This document shows, piece by piece, positions 22,784 to 33,914 of a DNA stretch of 64,000 bases; position 1 is the stretch's first letter, and each line of letters opens with the position of its first letter. The position numbers were made by a program, and so were the translations under genes. A model generated the notes under the pieces. That model was not told the origin of the DNA. It saw only the letters and a list, made by a program, of their open reading frames with translations, and did no database searches. The stretch is from assembly GCF_004664715.2 (NCBI RefSeq), contig NC_051086.1, positions 69,433,486-69,497,485 of the forward strand, read 5' to 3'. This DNA is from Peromyscus leucopus (lineage: Eukaryota; Chordata; Mammalia; Rodentia; Cricetidae).

Positions 22784-23310
22784 GACAGTGGATAAAAACA
22801 ATTTGTTATCAAGCCTGGCAACCCATGTTCAATCCTTAGAGCCCACTTCTCTTCCATGGGAGGAAGAGAACTCTGGTAGTTTGAATGAGAATTGCCCCTA
22901 TAGGCTCATGTTTGAACACTTGGTCCCTAGCTGACTGAACTGTTTGGGAAGGATGAGGAGGTGTGGCCTTGTTGGAGGCAGTGTGTCACTGGGGATCGGG
23001 GGGTTGAGGTTTCAAAAGACTCTTGCCATTCCTAGTCTATTCTTTGCCTTCTGGTTGTGCATCAGGATGTGAGCTCTCATCTTCTGCTCCTGCCGCCTGC
23101 CACGATGCCTTCACATTGCCATGATAAACTCTAACCCTCTGGAACTGTAAGCCCAATTAAATGGGTCATTTTATACGTTGCCTTGGTCATGGAGTTTTAT
23201 GAAAATGACCAATACAAGAACCAACTTCCATGAGTTGTCCTCTGACCTCCATATTCATGCTGTGACATGTATACACATATATGCACAAGAAAATAAACAT
23301 AATTTTTAAA
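22784..23310 (+). repeat. B3 SINE split by a URR1 insertion
   Basis: The left part (22784-22872, 'tatcaagcctggcaacccat', 'gttcaatccttagagcccac', 'gaggaagagaa') and the right part (23216-23310, 'ccaacttccatgagttgtcc', 'tctgacctccat', 'aaaataaacata') join into one B3 when the middle is removed. Confidence 0.75.
22873..23215 (+). mobile_element. URR1-type hAT DNA element (non-autonomous)
   Basis: 'gtagtttgaatgagaattgc', 'ggtgtggccttgttggaggc', 'gtgtgtcact', 'aagcccaattaaatgggtca' and 'gttgccttggtcatggag' follow the rodent URR1 order as I remember it. It carries no coding sequence. Confidence 0.7.
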
Positions 23311-23555
23311 AAACCTACCATGGTTGATCAGTTTCTGTAGCTGAAAGACTGGATACTACCATTTGTTCATGATTAATAAATCTATTGTGGTTGTCATATT
23401 AACAAATGGTAAATACCATCTGGAAATAATTATTCTATCATATAATTTGAGCATAAATGTATTTTAAAATTTTGATTCTGAAATTTTAACTATCCTACTG
23501 GTAAGCACTTTTCGTATGAGCTGATACAAAGTGGTATTCTGATCTGAATTTTTAG
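23311..23555. other. Unassigned AT-rich sequence
   Basis: Nothing recognised. Confidence 0.4.
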
Positions 23556-24019
23556 CTGTATTAAGCAGCTTTCTGACAGTGTAACAAAATCCCTGAGGGA
23601 ATTGTCTTAAAGAGCAGAGAGGTTCATTCCGGCTCACAGCTTTGGAGGCTCCACTCCACTCTGGTTTCTTCCTTTGTTCTGGGCCTGTAGTAAGACAGTA
23701 CATCACAGCTGGGGGTCTGTAAAGGATAGAACTATTCCTCTTGTGACCAGGAAGCAAAGATAAAAGGAAAGCCCCACAATCCCTTCAAGATTGGCCCAAT
23801 GGCCTGAAGATTTACCTCTAGGACACATGTCTCAAAAGTTCTACTACTTGCCGGGTGGTGGTGGTGGTGGTGGCGGCGGTGGCGGCGTCACACGCCTTTA
23901 ATCCCAGCACTCGGGAGGCAGAGACAGGTGGATCTCTGTGAGTTCGAGGCCAGCCTGGGCTACCAAGTGAGTTCCAGGAAAGGCGCAAAGCTGCACAGAG
24001 AAACCCTGTCTCGAAAAAC

Positions 24020-24056
<37 letters not shown>

Positions 24057-24160
24057 TACTACCTTTCCATTGTGGTACCCTTTCCATTGTGGTACCCTGG
24101 GGACCAAGTCTGTGATATATGTGGGACAGTCAACATTCAAACTATGGCACTGGTACCAAC
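23556..24160 (-). mobile_element. MaLR-like LTR, reverse, interrupted by B1
   Basis: The plus strand reads 'gaggttcattccggctcaca', 'tttggaggctcca', 'gtgaccaggaagcaaagata' and 'acattcaaactatggcac', which resembles reverse-oriented ERVL-MaLR LTRs. A B1 interrupts it at 23850-24050. 'ctttccattgtggtaccc' is tandemly duplicated at about 24063-24098. It is an old non-coding relic. Confidence 0.5.
23835..24062 (+). repeat. Young B1 with GGT-expanded head and target duplication
   Basis: 'aaagttctactac' (23835-23847) and 'aaagtcctactac' (24050-24062) flank it with one mismatch. The head reads (ggt)n(ggc)n at about 23855-23887, followed by the young B1 body with 'aggaaaggcgcaaagctgca' and a long poly-A tail. 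Confidence 0.95.
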
Positions 24161-24224
24161 AGCGTGTGCCTGAAGAAACCCAGGACCTTACCCTGGCAAG
24201 CTGCCACGACAAAGCTACCCTGTG

Positions 24225-24800
24225 TCTTAGTTGCCTTTCTTTATTGTGGTACAATGCCAAGACTTTGAGTCAGTTCCAAAGGGTGAGTGAGTTTATCATG
24301 TGGAGAGCATGGCAGAGGGTGAGTGAGTTTATCATGTGGAGAGCCCGGCAGAGGGTGAGTGAGTTTATCATGTGGAGAGCATGGCAGAGGGTGAGTGGGC
24401 TTATCATGTGGAGAGCATGGCAGAGGGTGAGTGGGCTTATCATGTGGAGAGCATGGCAGAGGGTGAGTGAGTTTATCATGTGGAGAGCATGGCAGAGGGT
24501 GAGTGGGTTTATCATGTGGAGAGCCCGGCGGCAGGCAGGCAGAGTGCTGGGGTGACAGCTGAGAGCTCACATCTTGAGACAATCATCACAAGGCAGTGAG
24601 AGGTAACTGGAAATACTGTGCGATTTGAAAGATGGAAGTTCACCCCCAGTGACAGATCTCCTCCAACAATGCCACACCTCTTAATCCTTCCCAAACAGTT
24701 CATTAAACCAATGGGGACCAAGTATTTCCAATACATGAGTTTATGGGAGTCATTCCCATTCAAACCACCATTCCCTGGCTGCAATCTGACCATCGATAAA
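24225..24800. repeat. Interspersed-repeat-like sequence around a minisatellite
   Basis: The flanks 'gctgagagctcacatcttga', 'tctcctccaacaatgccaca', 'cctcttaatccttcccaaac' and 'tcattcccattcaaaccacc' match a phrase order common to a rodent interspersed family that I cannot name with certainty. Confidence 0.55.
24281..24532. repeat. 36-bp minisatellite, seven units
   Basis: Exact 36-bp period: 'gggtgag' begins at 24281, 24317, 24353, 24389, 24425, 24461 and 24497. Unit variants alternate gagttt/gggctt/gggttt and agcatgg/agcccgg. Because 36 is divisible by three, frames stay open on both strands. Each unit contains AGGGTGAGTG, with the GTGAGT 5' splice-site core, except that the first is preceded by 'ccaaa'. 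Confidence 0.97.
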
Positions 24801-25300
24801 TCAGTTTTCCAGTAGGCAGAAGTACCCCAAATGGTTTTTGGTGTCTGCTCTAAATTTAAGATTTCAAAAAATGGAAATAATTGGGGCTCAGAAAGTCATT
24901 TCCATTTTAAAATAAGTAACTATTTAGTACAGGTCTTGAAACCCACTTTTAATGTAGAAAATATGCAGCTCTCACTAGATTTATCCAGTGCAACTACCAT
25001 TGCTTTAGTTATGGCCACTGCATATAAAATGCCCTTGCATTATATATAAATATAGTCTTTCTTTTCAAAATGAGAAGTATTTTTAATTGTAACCATTGTT
25101 AAGACACCTGTGGCTTTGAAATGTGTGTATGTAGTGAGGGGCATACACTATGTCTTTTCCCCCAATTTCTGGTTCAGACAACACCCTACCCCCCACACTT
25201 TCTTTTAATAGACTATTTGTCATGTTCGCTGTGTGACTGCTTGGTAGCTTCAGGATAGCTTCAGGATGGGGGTAGCCATCAGAGAGACTAACCATTTGGC
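24801..25300. other. Unassigned sequence
   Basis: Nothing recognised. A small tandem repeat 'tagcttcagga' twice lies at about 25245-25266. Confidence 0.45.
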
Positions 25301-25304
25301 CTGA

Positions 25305-25425
25305 AAGTTAAGCCTGCTTGGTGGCATACACCTGTAATCCTAACATGATGTAGGAACATCCTGCGTTGGAGGACAACCCCTGAGATACAGACGAAGACAC
25401 TTTGAGCCAGCCCAACCTTTAGGGA
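25305..25425 (+). repeat. Possible old B1-like fragment
   Basis: 'cctgcttggtggcatacacc' and 'tgtaatcctaacatgat' resemble a B1 head; the remainder is too diverged to confirm. Confidence 0.4.
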
Positions 25426-26017
25426 GTTGTGGAGGTAGGCAGGAGGGTTCAAGCAAATGGCCAACAGGTTCAGTACCACTCATGTGTTGATTCAGTCTCG
25501 AGAAGTATGACTCTTAGCCTGTGAATCCCCAGTGGCACACCCTGGTTCCACGGGAACAGAAGCTCCTGTGCCCCTCCTCTCCTGGCCTCCGTTCCAAGCC
25601 TCTCTGTCCCTGACTGTTCATGTGCACTCATTATAACAAAACACTGCTTTCAAGGCAAGGCTCTCCTGAGTTCTGTGAGTCATTCTGGCAAACTATAGAC
25701 CATGAGCGAGTTATGAGGAGCCCCGGTTTGCAATCGACTGGTAACACTCCAGGTATGTGATTGATGATTAAGGCAAGGACAGTATAGGACTTTGTCCTAA
25801 ATCTTTTCCTTCTAACACATAGCCATAGTTCTGCTGGACAGGCCTGTAGCAGGGATGTAAGGCTTTTTGTCACCAACACCCAGAGTTAAGTCAGGTCTCC
25901 TGCGGTGTGTTGATCCTAAACGTGTTAGTCCATCGAGAGAACTGTTGGATTTAAACACATCATCCACAACTAACCTCCTGACAGTTGATGTTACCAAGAA
26001 GAAGAAAAACCTAGTTC
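25426..26017. other. Unassigned sequence
   Basis: No repeat or gene recognised. Confidence 0.4.
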
Positions 26018-26196
26018 CAGGGCCGTGAGATGGCTCAGCTGGTTAAGACACTGGTTAGGTACTGAGCCTGGCCATCTGAGCCGATGATCTCTGAAACCCA
26101 CACGACGGACACAGAGAACTGACTCCTGCATCTGATCTCCATGCATACAAACTCACACATGATAAACAAATGTAAAACCTACTTTTTAAAAAAAAG
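26018..26196 (+). repeat. B3 SINE
   Basis: 'ccgtgagatggctcagctgg', 'ttaagacactggttaggtac', 'gaaacccacacgacgg', 'gaactgactcctgcatctga' and an A-rich end. Confidence 0.85.
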
Positions 26197-26690
26197 TCTA
26201 GTTTTCAAAAACGCATTACTTACTTAGGAGTCCTTAGAGACGGAATGAAGAGATGTCCTGTGGAATAGGCTGAACCCATTTGCCCTTCAACATCCCCTCC
26301 AAAGGTGGCTAAGGCAGCTCCCAGGCATGACGACGGGATTACGCAGCACATGGATCTCCATTCTGTCTTAATGCCAGAAGCCACGTGTGAACATCTGCAG
26401 GGAAAGGACAGTGAGCCTGGGAGTGGACTGGCGTGGGTGAGCAGTGTTTGAAAAGCTCAACCCCAGGTCCTGCAGGGGCCTGCATGGGGCTCAGGGGCTT
26501 GAGTTCCCAGACTACCTGACCCACCCAGTCTCGAGAGACAAGGCATTGCCCAAGAGTGCTTACTCTAACAGGACTGAGTTTGGATAGCAGCATAATTCTC
26601 AAAGTAACTAGGCCTGACATCCAGGTGTGGTCCCCAAGCCTGCAGCGGCTGCTGCTCCCACCAAACACCCACTAAAGGAGGCCCATGAAG
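26197..26690. other. Unassigned sequence
   Basis: Nothing recognised; base composition begins to rise in GC. Confidence 0.4.
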
Positions 26691-28151
26691 GGACGGACGT
26701 TTGGCCAATTCCTCACAGCTGAGATGCCTCACCAAGGTCAAAACATGCTGTTGAAACTTTATGGGTTGGTGTCAACTCTCAGAACTTAGCACTGTTACCC
26801 AAAAGCATCAGCTCGGTTGTATGGGCCTGCCCTAGCCATTTAAAAATCTACATGCGTTGTTGGGAGGAGGTCCCATCTGTCAATCTCCGAAAGCTAGAAT
26901 TAAATGCTTCAATTAACCCGAATAACCTGAAGATGACTCTAAAGACCTGTGCAATGCTAATAAACCCAGCCCCTCGCTCCCCATCAGGCTCCACAAAGTG
27001 GGCTACAAGTACCTGGAAGCTACTGGACAAATCTATTTGTGCAGACCTCATCTTTTAAACAGCCCACTGATACACACAGGGAGTACAAAGAGCCCACCCA
27101 ATCAGAGATGGGGGTAGCTATGCTGTGGGAGAACAAAGATGGCTGGAAGTTTGGTGTGACATTGAAGGAAACGGCTGAAGCCAGGACCTCCCCATGGAGA
27201 CCTCAACACTAAAGATGTAATGGATTGCTCTCCGATGTGCATGCTAAATAGGAGAAAGGGGGAACAGAGGCACCAGTGGGGAGACCGATGGGAGATAACA
27301 GCAGGCCACACAAAAAGGGGACTTCTGATAGTGTCTGTGCTTTCTATACCCACGAACCTTTGACCTCTCAACAAGTAAGGACACGCTGAGAAAGAAGGGG
27401 AACTATCCAGGGACTTACAAAAAAGAGCCCCTGCTCGGGATGGTTTGAAGACTAGCATGGATGGGAGTTTAAAGCAACAACCACTCGGGTTACCAAAACA
27501 GCACTGAGCACTTGGTATAGAAAAGAGGCACTGAACACCCAAGTCACACATCTGTGACGACCCTTAACCCACCCCAAACAGTACAACGGCCTTCAGAGAG
27601 CCGCTCTTCAGGGCAAGCCAATCACCACCCCCTCCCTCTTTCAAAGCATCAACCCCGTCCAGATAAGTGGCTTACCCAGGAGAAGACGGTCAAGTTGACT
27701 TTGCGCTGCTGTGCCATGGCTCCCTAGAGCCCTAGGGGACCTCCTGGTACTTATGGAAGCCTCTTCCAGGTGGACAGAAGGATTCCTGACCCGCACAGAA
27801 GGTGCGACTCTGGCAGCCCGGCGGCCATTAAGAATGGCTTCCCGCATTGAACCCTGGGATCATTCCTGGGTCACGAGGAAAGCTGGTACGCCACCTGCGA
27901 CTTGCAGGTGCCCTACCTGAGGCTTGATTGTAGAGAAAAGGCCTCTCAGCTGTGTGCCCACCTCAGGCCTCAGTGTTCGAAAGAAACCCCGACACTTGGA
28001 ACGCAGACAAGGAATCTATGTTGGCCTCCCATAGCTGGCCAGATCTCATCAATTTTAGGAATTATACTTCCGCTCTCCTGATGCGCTTGGCCTCCTTCAG
28101 GCTTGTGCACCACCTGGGACCTCCAGCCTTAACCGTGTTTTTTATATTTCT
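26691..28151. other. CpG-richer unassigned block
   Basis: This 1.5 kb, and the sequence on to about 28.8 kb, has more CpG than its surroundings, densest at about 27,690-27,900. A 149-codon minus frame (27102-27551) shows no recognised domain. CCAATCAG at 27098 and AATAAA near 26961 give some LTR- or promoter-like character, but I could not find LTR ends or coding domains. Confidence 0.4.
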
Positions 28152-28206
28152 CTTAGGCCTGGGGATACAACTCAGCTGTAGAGAGCACTTACCTGTTAGC
28201 CTTTAG
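28152..28206 (+). repeat. ID SINE fragment
   Basis: 'ggcctggggatacaactcag' and 'gtagagagcacttacctgtt' match the ID tRNA-Ala-like head. Confidence 0.7.
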
Positions 28207-29071
28207 GGTAATCATCGGGGCGACAGTCCAGGCTAGTGGCCATCTCTTGGCTACTGATGTACCTAAACAAATAGCCGGAGATGGTGACACACACACCTCC
28301 GATTAGCCAGGGAGAAGTTTTGGTCATCGAATTGGGCAAGGATGGCATCTAGAACCAGCAGAAGATGGGCGGTCACTTCCCAACGTGCCCCCACGAATGA
28401 GGAGCAAGGAGAGGAGGGAGTTGTTACCACCTGAGATTACTGATCTCCAGTTGTCCCGTGGGCTGTTTGGTTGCTCATAAGAAGCTACGGCGGGATAACC
28501 CCAACTGCTCACCATCAACTACCACATATTTCCAAATGCCGCGGAGCTGGGGCTCCAGACTGCCTCAATCTTGTCTGGGCCTCGTGTTCATATCCCAAAT
28601 GACCCCGGGCTTGTTATAATGCTGGCACCCACATCCACCAGTACCGCAGCAGTCTGAACATGCTCACACTGGGGAAAAGCAGAGGGGACATCCTTCCTCC
28701 TCCCTCCCCTGTAAGAAGCTCCGATGGCAGAGTCCACGTGCTCTCACAACCACGCCCTAGTAAAAATTCAAACCCAAGCCCTGCTCAGGGAGAAGGTCCT
28801 TGTACAGTGTGAGTTCTCCTCTCCATTCATTGGGCCTTTTATACAATTTCCTGCCTATTGCTAGAGCTGATGGATTAGTTGTCTACACTGCTGAGCAGGA
28901 AAAGAATCTGCCAGTTTGTGGAGGGCATCAGAATTGAGTGGGGCTGGAGAGTAAGTACCCTGTCATGTCACACAGGTGAGGGAGGGGTGGAATGTCACAG
29001 CAATGCTGATACCTGAAGAGCTGTGAGTGTCCGGATTGACTCCATTCCGCCTCAACATGGAATTAAACATT
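28207..29071. other. Unassigned, moderately CpG-rich
   Basis: Continuation of the CpG-richer block ('cggggcgacagtcc', 'tacggcgggataacc', 'atgccgcggagctg'). No gene or repeat recognised. Confidence 0.4.
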
Positions 29072-29258
29072 TCAGGATTTTTTGTTTTGTTTGTTTTTTG
29101 AGACTGGTTTTTTCTGTGTAACAGCCCTGGCTGTCCTGGAATTCACTTTGTAGACCAGATTGGCCTTGAACTCACACCTGCCTCTGCCTCTGCCTCTGCC
29201 TCTGCCTCTGCCTCCCGAGTGCTGAGATTAAAGGCATGTGCCACCACTGCCTGGCTGT
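29072..29258 (-). repeat. B1, reverse, with internal hexamer expansion
   Basis: 'tttttgagactggttttttc', 'ttggccttgaactcacacct' and 'gagattaaaggcatgtgcca' are B1. The usual single 'cctctgcctc' is expanded to about six copies of tgcctc at 29178-29214. Confidence 0.93.
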
Positions 29259-30715
29259 TTCAGTGGTTTTTTAAATAACTCAAAGTGATGTCACAGTCCT
29301 TACTGCATTTTTTCCTAACTGTTCTTCTCATCTTTAATATCAAAATGTCAACAACAAAGTCCAATTAGTTACCAACATATGAAGAATGCACTGGACACAC
29401 ACACACACACACACAAAGCCATTGGATAATACTCAGTGGCCTTTATTATGATAATTTGTTTGGTGGTCAGAAGTTGAGCCCAACAGACTGTGATTTAGTG
29501 AGAAGGCAAGAGCTGTAATGACCCCAAAGGGGGGCATTTTACATTATAATTTTAAAGTATGAGCTTCTTGTTTCATTAATGCCATTATAAAGCCTTTGTG
29601 CCAGATGCAATGTTAGTTCTATTTAAAATAGAATTTACATTAAAACACAGACAAAAAAGTATTCCCCTAATTGATGTTGTCCTGTATAAAATGCACAGCC
29701 ATGATATTGACTCATAAGTGAGAGGAGACTGAACGTAAGATTATAGCGAGAATTAAAAAATCATCATAAACACTGTGAACTCCATGCATCTTAAAGAATT
29801 AGTGATTTCAGAGACTGATAACAGATGAGGTACACAGTAAAGCTGCCACTAGGGCTAAATAAAAGTCCTGGCCACTAGTTTTACTAACATTTAATAATCA
29901 ACAACCCTAAAGCGTTCGGCTAAAACACACTTATCAGGAACAGAACGATGTGAGCATTCCTTATAACGAAGAAATGCTAAAGACTCTTTTTGACACAATG
30001 CATTTTCACAACTGAAAGACTTCATTCATCTGGTAGTTCAGATTTGAAAACTACATTTCCCAGCACACCTTGTCCACCTCTTGTAGTAGAGGAAAGTAAG
30101 TGGATTTCAATTTGGTGATTTAACCTATAGCTTTAAATCTTTAATAAACAAACTCGAAATCCCAAGCTCCAATAATGCAAAGACCACGACTGAAATGATG
30201 TCAGCCCTGGATATGAATCTCTTAGCAGCACGATGAAAGGCCCACTTGGAGAGCTGCACTTCTGGTCAGCAGCTGCATTTCTGTTTTAATAAAAGGGGAA
30301 CGGGTGCCAGCATACGAGCACAGCCCCAGACATGGCTGCCGCAGGAGCAGGAGGATTAATTGCTTTTCCAGGAAGCTGGAGTAAGCTCTCCTTCTACTGT
30401 CCCTTCAGGATCAGCTCCCATAAAATGAGTGTAATAAGATAATGTATTACATACGCCAGAAACTCCTACCAGCAGCGGTCAGCCGAACAAAGCCAAACAT
30501 ACTTACACCAATCAATAAAAACTTCACGGCAGCGTAGCGCCCAGGATCACACTTTACGTCTTTAGTGTAGAGATAAGGGAGGCTATGAAAAAACAGAAGT
30601 CTATTTCTTTTTCTCTGGAGGATCCATCTACCTTAATATTTTCCTGTTTATGATATGATGAAAAATAAACATGTATTAGGGATTTTGAAAAAAAAAAACC
30701 CAGCTCCATATGAAA
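29259..30715. other. Repeat-poor AT-rich block
   Basis: Only a short (CA)n at about 29395-29415 breaks 1.4 kb of apparently unique sequence. It contains the ZNF143-like site listed separately. Confidence 0.5.
30050..30072 (+). promoter_or_regulatory. ZNF143/STAF-like (SBS) motif
   Basis: ACTACATTTCCCAGCACACC followed by TTG matches the known ACTACAATTCCCAGMATGC core at most positions, including the invariant TTCCCAG. Known sites act at promoters and loop anchors; here no promoter is evident. An origin from an ancient repeat is possible. Confidence 0.45.
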
Positions 30716-30719
30716 GATC

Positions 30720-30842
30720 CAGTACATGCATATATACACATATATGCACACACATACACATACATATGCACACCTACATGCACATACATACACACATGCA
30801 TACATATAGACACACACACAGACACATGTGCACACACACCTA
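30720..30842. repeat. AC/AT-rich low-complexity tract
   Basis: Degenerate alternating purine-pyrimidine sequence of cacaca, tatata and catgca blocks. Confidence 0.85.
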
Positions 30843-32676
30843 TAACATTTTAATTAACACTCAAAGGGTCAATGGATGATTTCATGGTTGAAGGGATTTT
30901 GGAGGGATTATTTATTTATCCCCTATATGGCAGGAGAAAGTACATTCGGGTTGAAATATGATCTTGTAAGTTCACACTATCCTTTTGAAGTGAGCACGGA
31001 GGGGAGAGTTGTTTCTAAATGTACTAGTAACACAGAAGAGAGAGCAACAAAGGCCACCCTCCAAACAGAAAAAGAACTTTTTTTTTTTTTTTTTTTTGGT
31101 TTCTAGGTCTGGAGCTTATCCACTAAATCACTTGGATGTCAACCTAAAATGTCCCTCCTCGTGGTGATATACGGGATAATCAAACAATCTCTCCAAAACC
31201 CATCAATCATGGTGGAAACTATTGAAAAGCCTAAAGCCCGTAGACGGAGGTTCCTTTCACAAGTACAAGAGCCCAAGTCTCATATTGAAAGTCTAGCTTT
31301 CTGAGTACGGCATGGTTACTGCTAGAAATGAGAGCTTTTTCTTGGAGAGGTTTTTTGGTTGTTTGTTTATTAAATAAAGAATGGCCCTTCATCTTTAAGA
31401 GGGTAGGTAGATTATCACTGGCTAGAAATCTAAGCCAACCTCTTTATGCAAATAATGCAAACTGAAGTTTAAAGAAAAAACAAAATAAAATGATGATATT
31501 AATCTACTAATATTAAGATACTAATCTAAAATAATTTTAAACTTTGCATGCCTCCTGGACCTGTGTGTATGCTACTGAAAACAGTTTTAAAAAGACATTT
31601 TCATTTTTACTCTGAAATTTTTTCATGATGGCTTTAGAAATAATAATACTATAGACTATTATCATTTTCAAGTAAAGTCATGAGGGGCTTAATTTCTAAA
31701 TGCTAAGAGCCTAGCATTCCCTAAATTCTTAATGAGATTATTTTTCTGTGGCAGCCTGTACCTACCCTAAGAACAGCGCGCAATAGTAGTCATCCTTCAT
31801 TATGGTGTCTCTGATGGTTTCCAAATGTTCCTCTGCCATGCGGCAGTGTATGATTCCTGGTCCAGATGCTTTTAAAAAGCAATTCTAACAAAGAAACTTA
31901 ATCCGAGCTGAATTTGGCACAGATTCCAAAAACCTAAAGGATGATGTTTTGGAAGCTGCTCAAAGGAAGACTGAAACAGAACTCTCTATCCACAACCGTA
32001 GATGGCTGGCTGCTGGTAAGAAATGGAGGATACAGACTTTTTCCGTCAGTGTGGGTGAGTAGAGGCTAATGCTTGTAAAACACAGTTTAAGTATGAAAAC
32101 AGCATTGGAGATTGATGCTCCTTTTCTTTTTAAAGCAGAAATATCCATTTCATTCACAAGAAGGTAAGAATCAAATAAAGACATTGCACACTGAATCTTT
32201 GAAAGCTGTTCAGAGACTTTGGGGTCCATTCTTAAGTAAGGGATTGTTTTCTTTATGATATGCAATATATCTATGGTACAATAGCCTAAAACATTAATAT
32301 GGAGAGACAGGGGACCTTTGAGAGGGGTTGTTCCAGTGAACATGGAGTGTACAAAAAGTTCTAAGACTCATGTAGAAATCCCAGAAGTAGAGGAAAATGT
32401 AGATGAGCCAGAAGCAGTTTGTTAAGAGAGAAAGCCTGAGAATTCTCTGCAATTGACCAAAGATACCAAGGTACTCATTTGGGAAGAGTTACATTCCCCA
32501 GGAGAACTAAACACAGATAAGTGACAATAGTAACACCATAGTAAAAGGACTGAAAGCCAAAAGCAAAGAGAAAAAGTTCAGAGTAGCTAGAAGAAAGGAC
32601 ACATGACATTTCGATGAATGCAATGGGAGCTGGCTGATGATAGAGTATCTTCAAAGTCAAGAGAATCGCTCCAAGA
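30843..32676. other. Repeat-poor AT-rich block
   Basis: A T run lies at about 31078-31097; otherwise no repeat is recognised. A 127-codon minus frame (31960-32343) has no recognised domain and is probably chance. Confidence 0.45.
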
Positions 32677-32755
32677 TCTGGGAGTGCAGCTCCGTGGTGA
32701 GTGTCTGTCATGCTCAAGGTTCTGAGCTTGTTCCTTTCCCAGCATTGAAAAAGAA
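32677..32755 (+). repeat. ID SINE
   Basis: 'tgggagtgcagctccgtggt' and 'tgagcttgttcctttcccag' follow the ID order. Confidence 0.6.
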
Positions 32756-32805
32756 ATTATGTTGATGATAATTTAAATCTAGATGTATTGGCTTTTTAAT
32801 TTTTA

Positions 32806-33020
32806 AAGGTTTGTTTTGTTTTATGAGTATGAGTGTTTTCTTTGATGCATGTCTGTGTACACGTGTGCCTGTTGCCTGTGGAGGTCAGAAGAGGGCACTG
32901 GATCCCCTGGAACTGGACATATGGATAATTGTGAGCTGCCATGTGGGCCTGGGAATTGAACCCAGGTCCTCTGCAAGAACAAGAAGTACTTTTAACCTCT
33001 GAGCCATTTCTTCAGCCCCC
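32806..33020 (-). repeat. B2/B3 SINE, reverse, with CTCF-like core
   Basis: Complete element from 'tatgagtatgagtgttttct' to 'gagccatttcttcagccccc'. It includes TCAGAAGAGGGCAC at 32885-32898, the segment from which rodent B2 elements supply CTCF sites. Confidence 0.9.
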
Positions 33021-33082
33021 TCCCCTATTCTACCCTAGATTTTTATACTAAGTGAAAGTATTCTTCAAAAAAAATAAACATG

Positions 33083-33238
33083 TTGAGCCAGGCTGTGGTG
33101 GCGCACACCTTTAATCCCAGCCCTCAGGAGGCAGAGGCGGACGGATCTCTGTGAGTTTGAGGCCAGCCTGGGCTACAGAGTGAGTTCCAGGACAGCCAGG
33201 GCTACACAGAAGTTCCTCAGGAAAACAAACAAGCAAAT
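33083..33238 (+). repeat. B1 SINE
   Basis: 'gagccaggctgtggtggcgc', 'gtttgaggccagcctgggct' and 'gagttccaggacagccaggg' with an A-rich tail. Confidence 0.95.
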
Positions 33239-33562
33239 CCCCAGATCCCCCAGGAACTCTTAACAGATAGGAACTGAGGGAGGACCTCATCAGCGGGAAA
33301 AGGGGAAGTGGGCCTCACAAAACCCATCAAGGATTAAAAAGAGCAAGGAAGGGCTGCAGTCCACAGTGGCCATAAGTAGAGGAGGGATGTCCGGAGGACA
33401 GGGGAGGGGGTGGGGGCATTGTCACCTGGGTAGGAGGAAGCGTGGCTGCTTTCACAGTGGCGGGTGTCCCTTATCAGGAAATGTCCACAGATAGGGGCTT
33501 TGGACTTGGTAAATCATTCAAACTAGTGTTGAAAGTGGCTTGTAGGTTTGTAGGCCAATGAG
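33239..33562. other. Unassigned sequence
   Basis: Purine-rich with no repeat or gene recognised. Confidence 0.4.
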
Positions 33563-33716
33563 AGGTCTCACTGAGGAGAGGTGCTAACATGCGGGCCTGA
33601 CAGCTTGAGCTTGGTCCCTGGATCCCACAAGACGGTAGGAGAGAGCACACTCCTGAGAGTTGTCCTCTGACCTCCATACAGATACTGATGCATGCATGTG
33701 ACTGAGTGCGTGCAAG

Positions 33717-33757
<41 letters not shown>

Positions 33758-33771
33758 ACACACACAAAAGC
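33563..33771 (+). repeat. B3 SINE with (CA)n tail
   Basis: 'gcgggcctgacagcttgagc', 'ttggtccctggatcccacaa', 'gagttgtcctctgacctcca' and then (CA)n at about 33719-33754. Confidence 0.85.
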
Positions 33772-33914
33772 AAATTGTTTTTCTGATGTAGTATTAACTA
33801 ATGTTCTTGGGACAAATCTATTTTCAACTTTAAAGGTCTGAAACTGTATTTAATTCCTTTGGAATTTAAAAATAACATCATACAAGGCAGTTGTGTATCA
33901 ATTAAAAACAGAAG

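Noticed and set aside
24281..24532. CRISPR-like array
   Set aside because: Units are contiguous tandem repeats without unique spacers, in mammalian DNA with no cas genes.
24070..24582. 161-codon plus and 113-codon minus frames with 12-residue repeats
   Set aside because: Open only because the 36-bp array is divisible by three; the ends lie in repeat-derived sequence.
27102..27551. 149-codon minus-strand frame
   Set aside because: Rich in cysteine, serine and phenylalanine without domain, splice sites or coding-like flanks; likely chance in GC-richer sequence.
31960..32343. 127-codon minus-strand frame in repeat-poor DNA
   Set aside because: No recognisable domain, promoter or splice context. 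It is the best chance-length frame in the desert, so a conservation test could still revive it.
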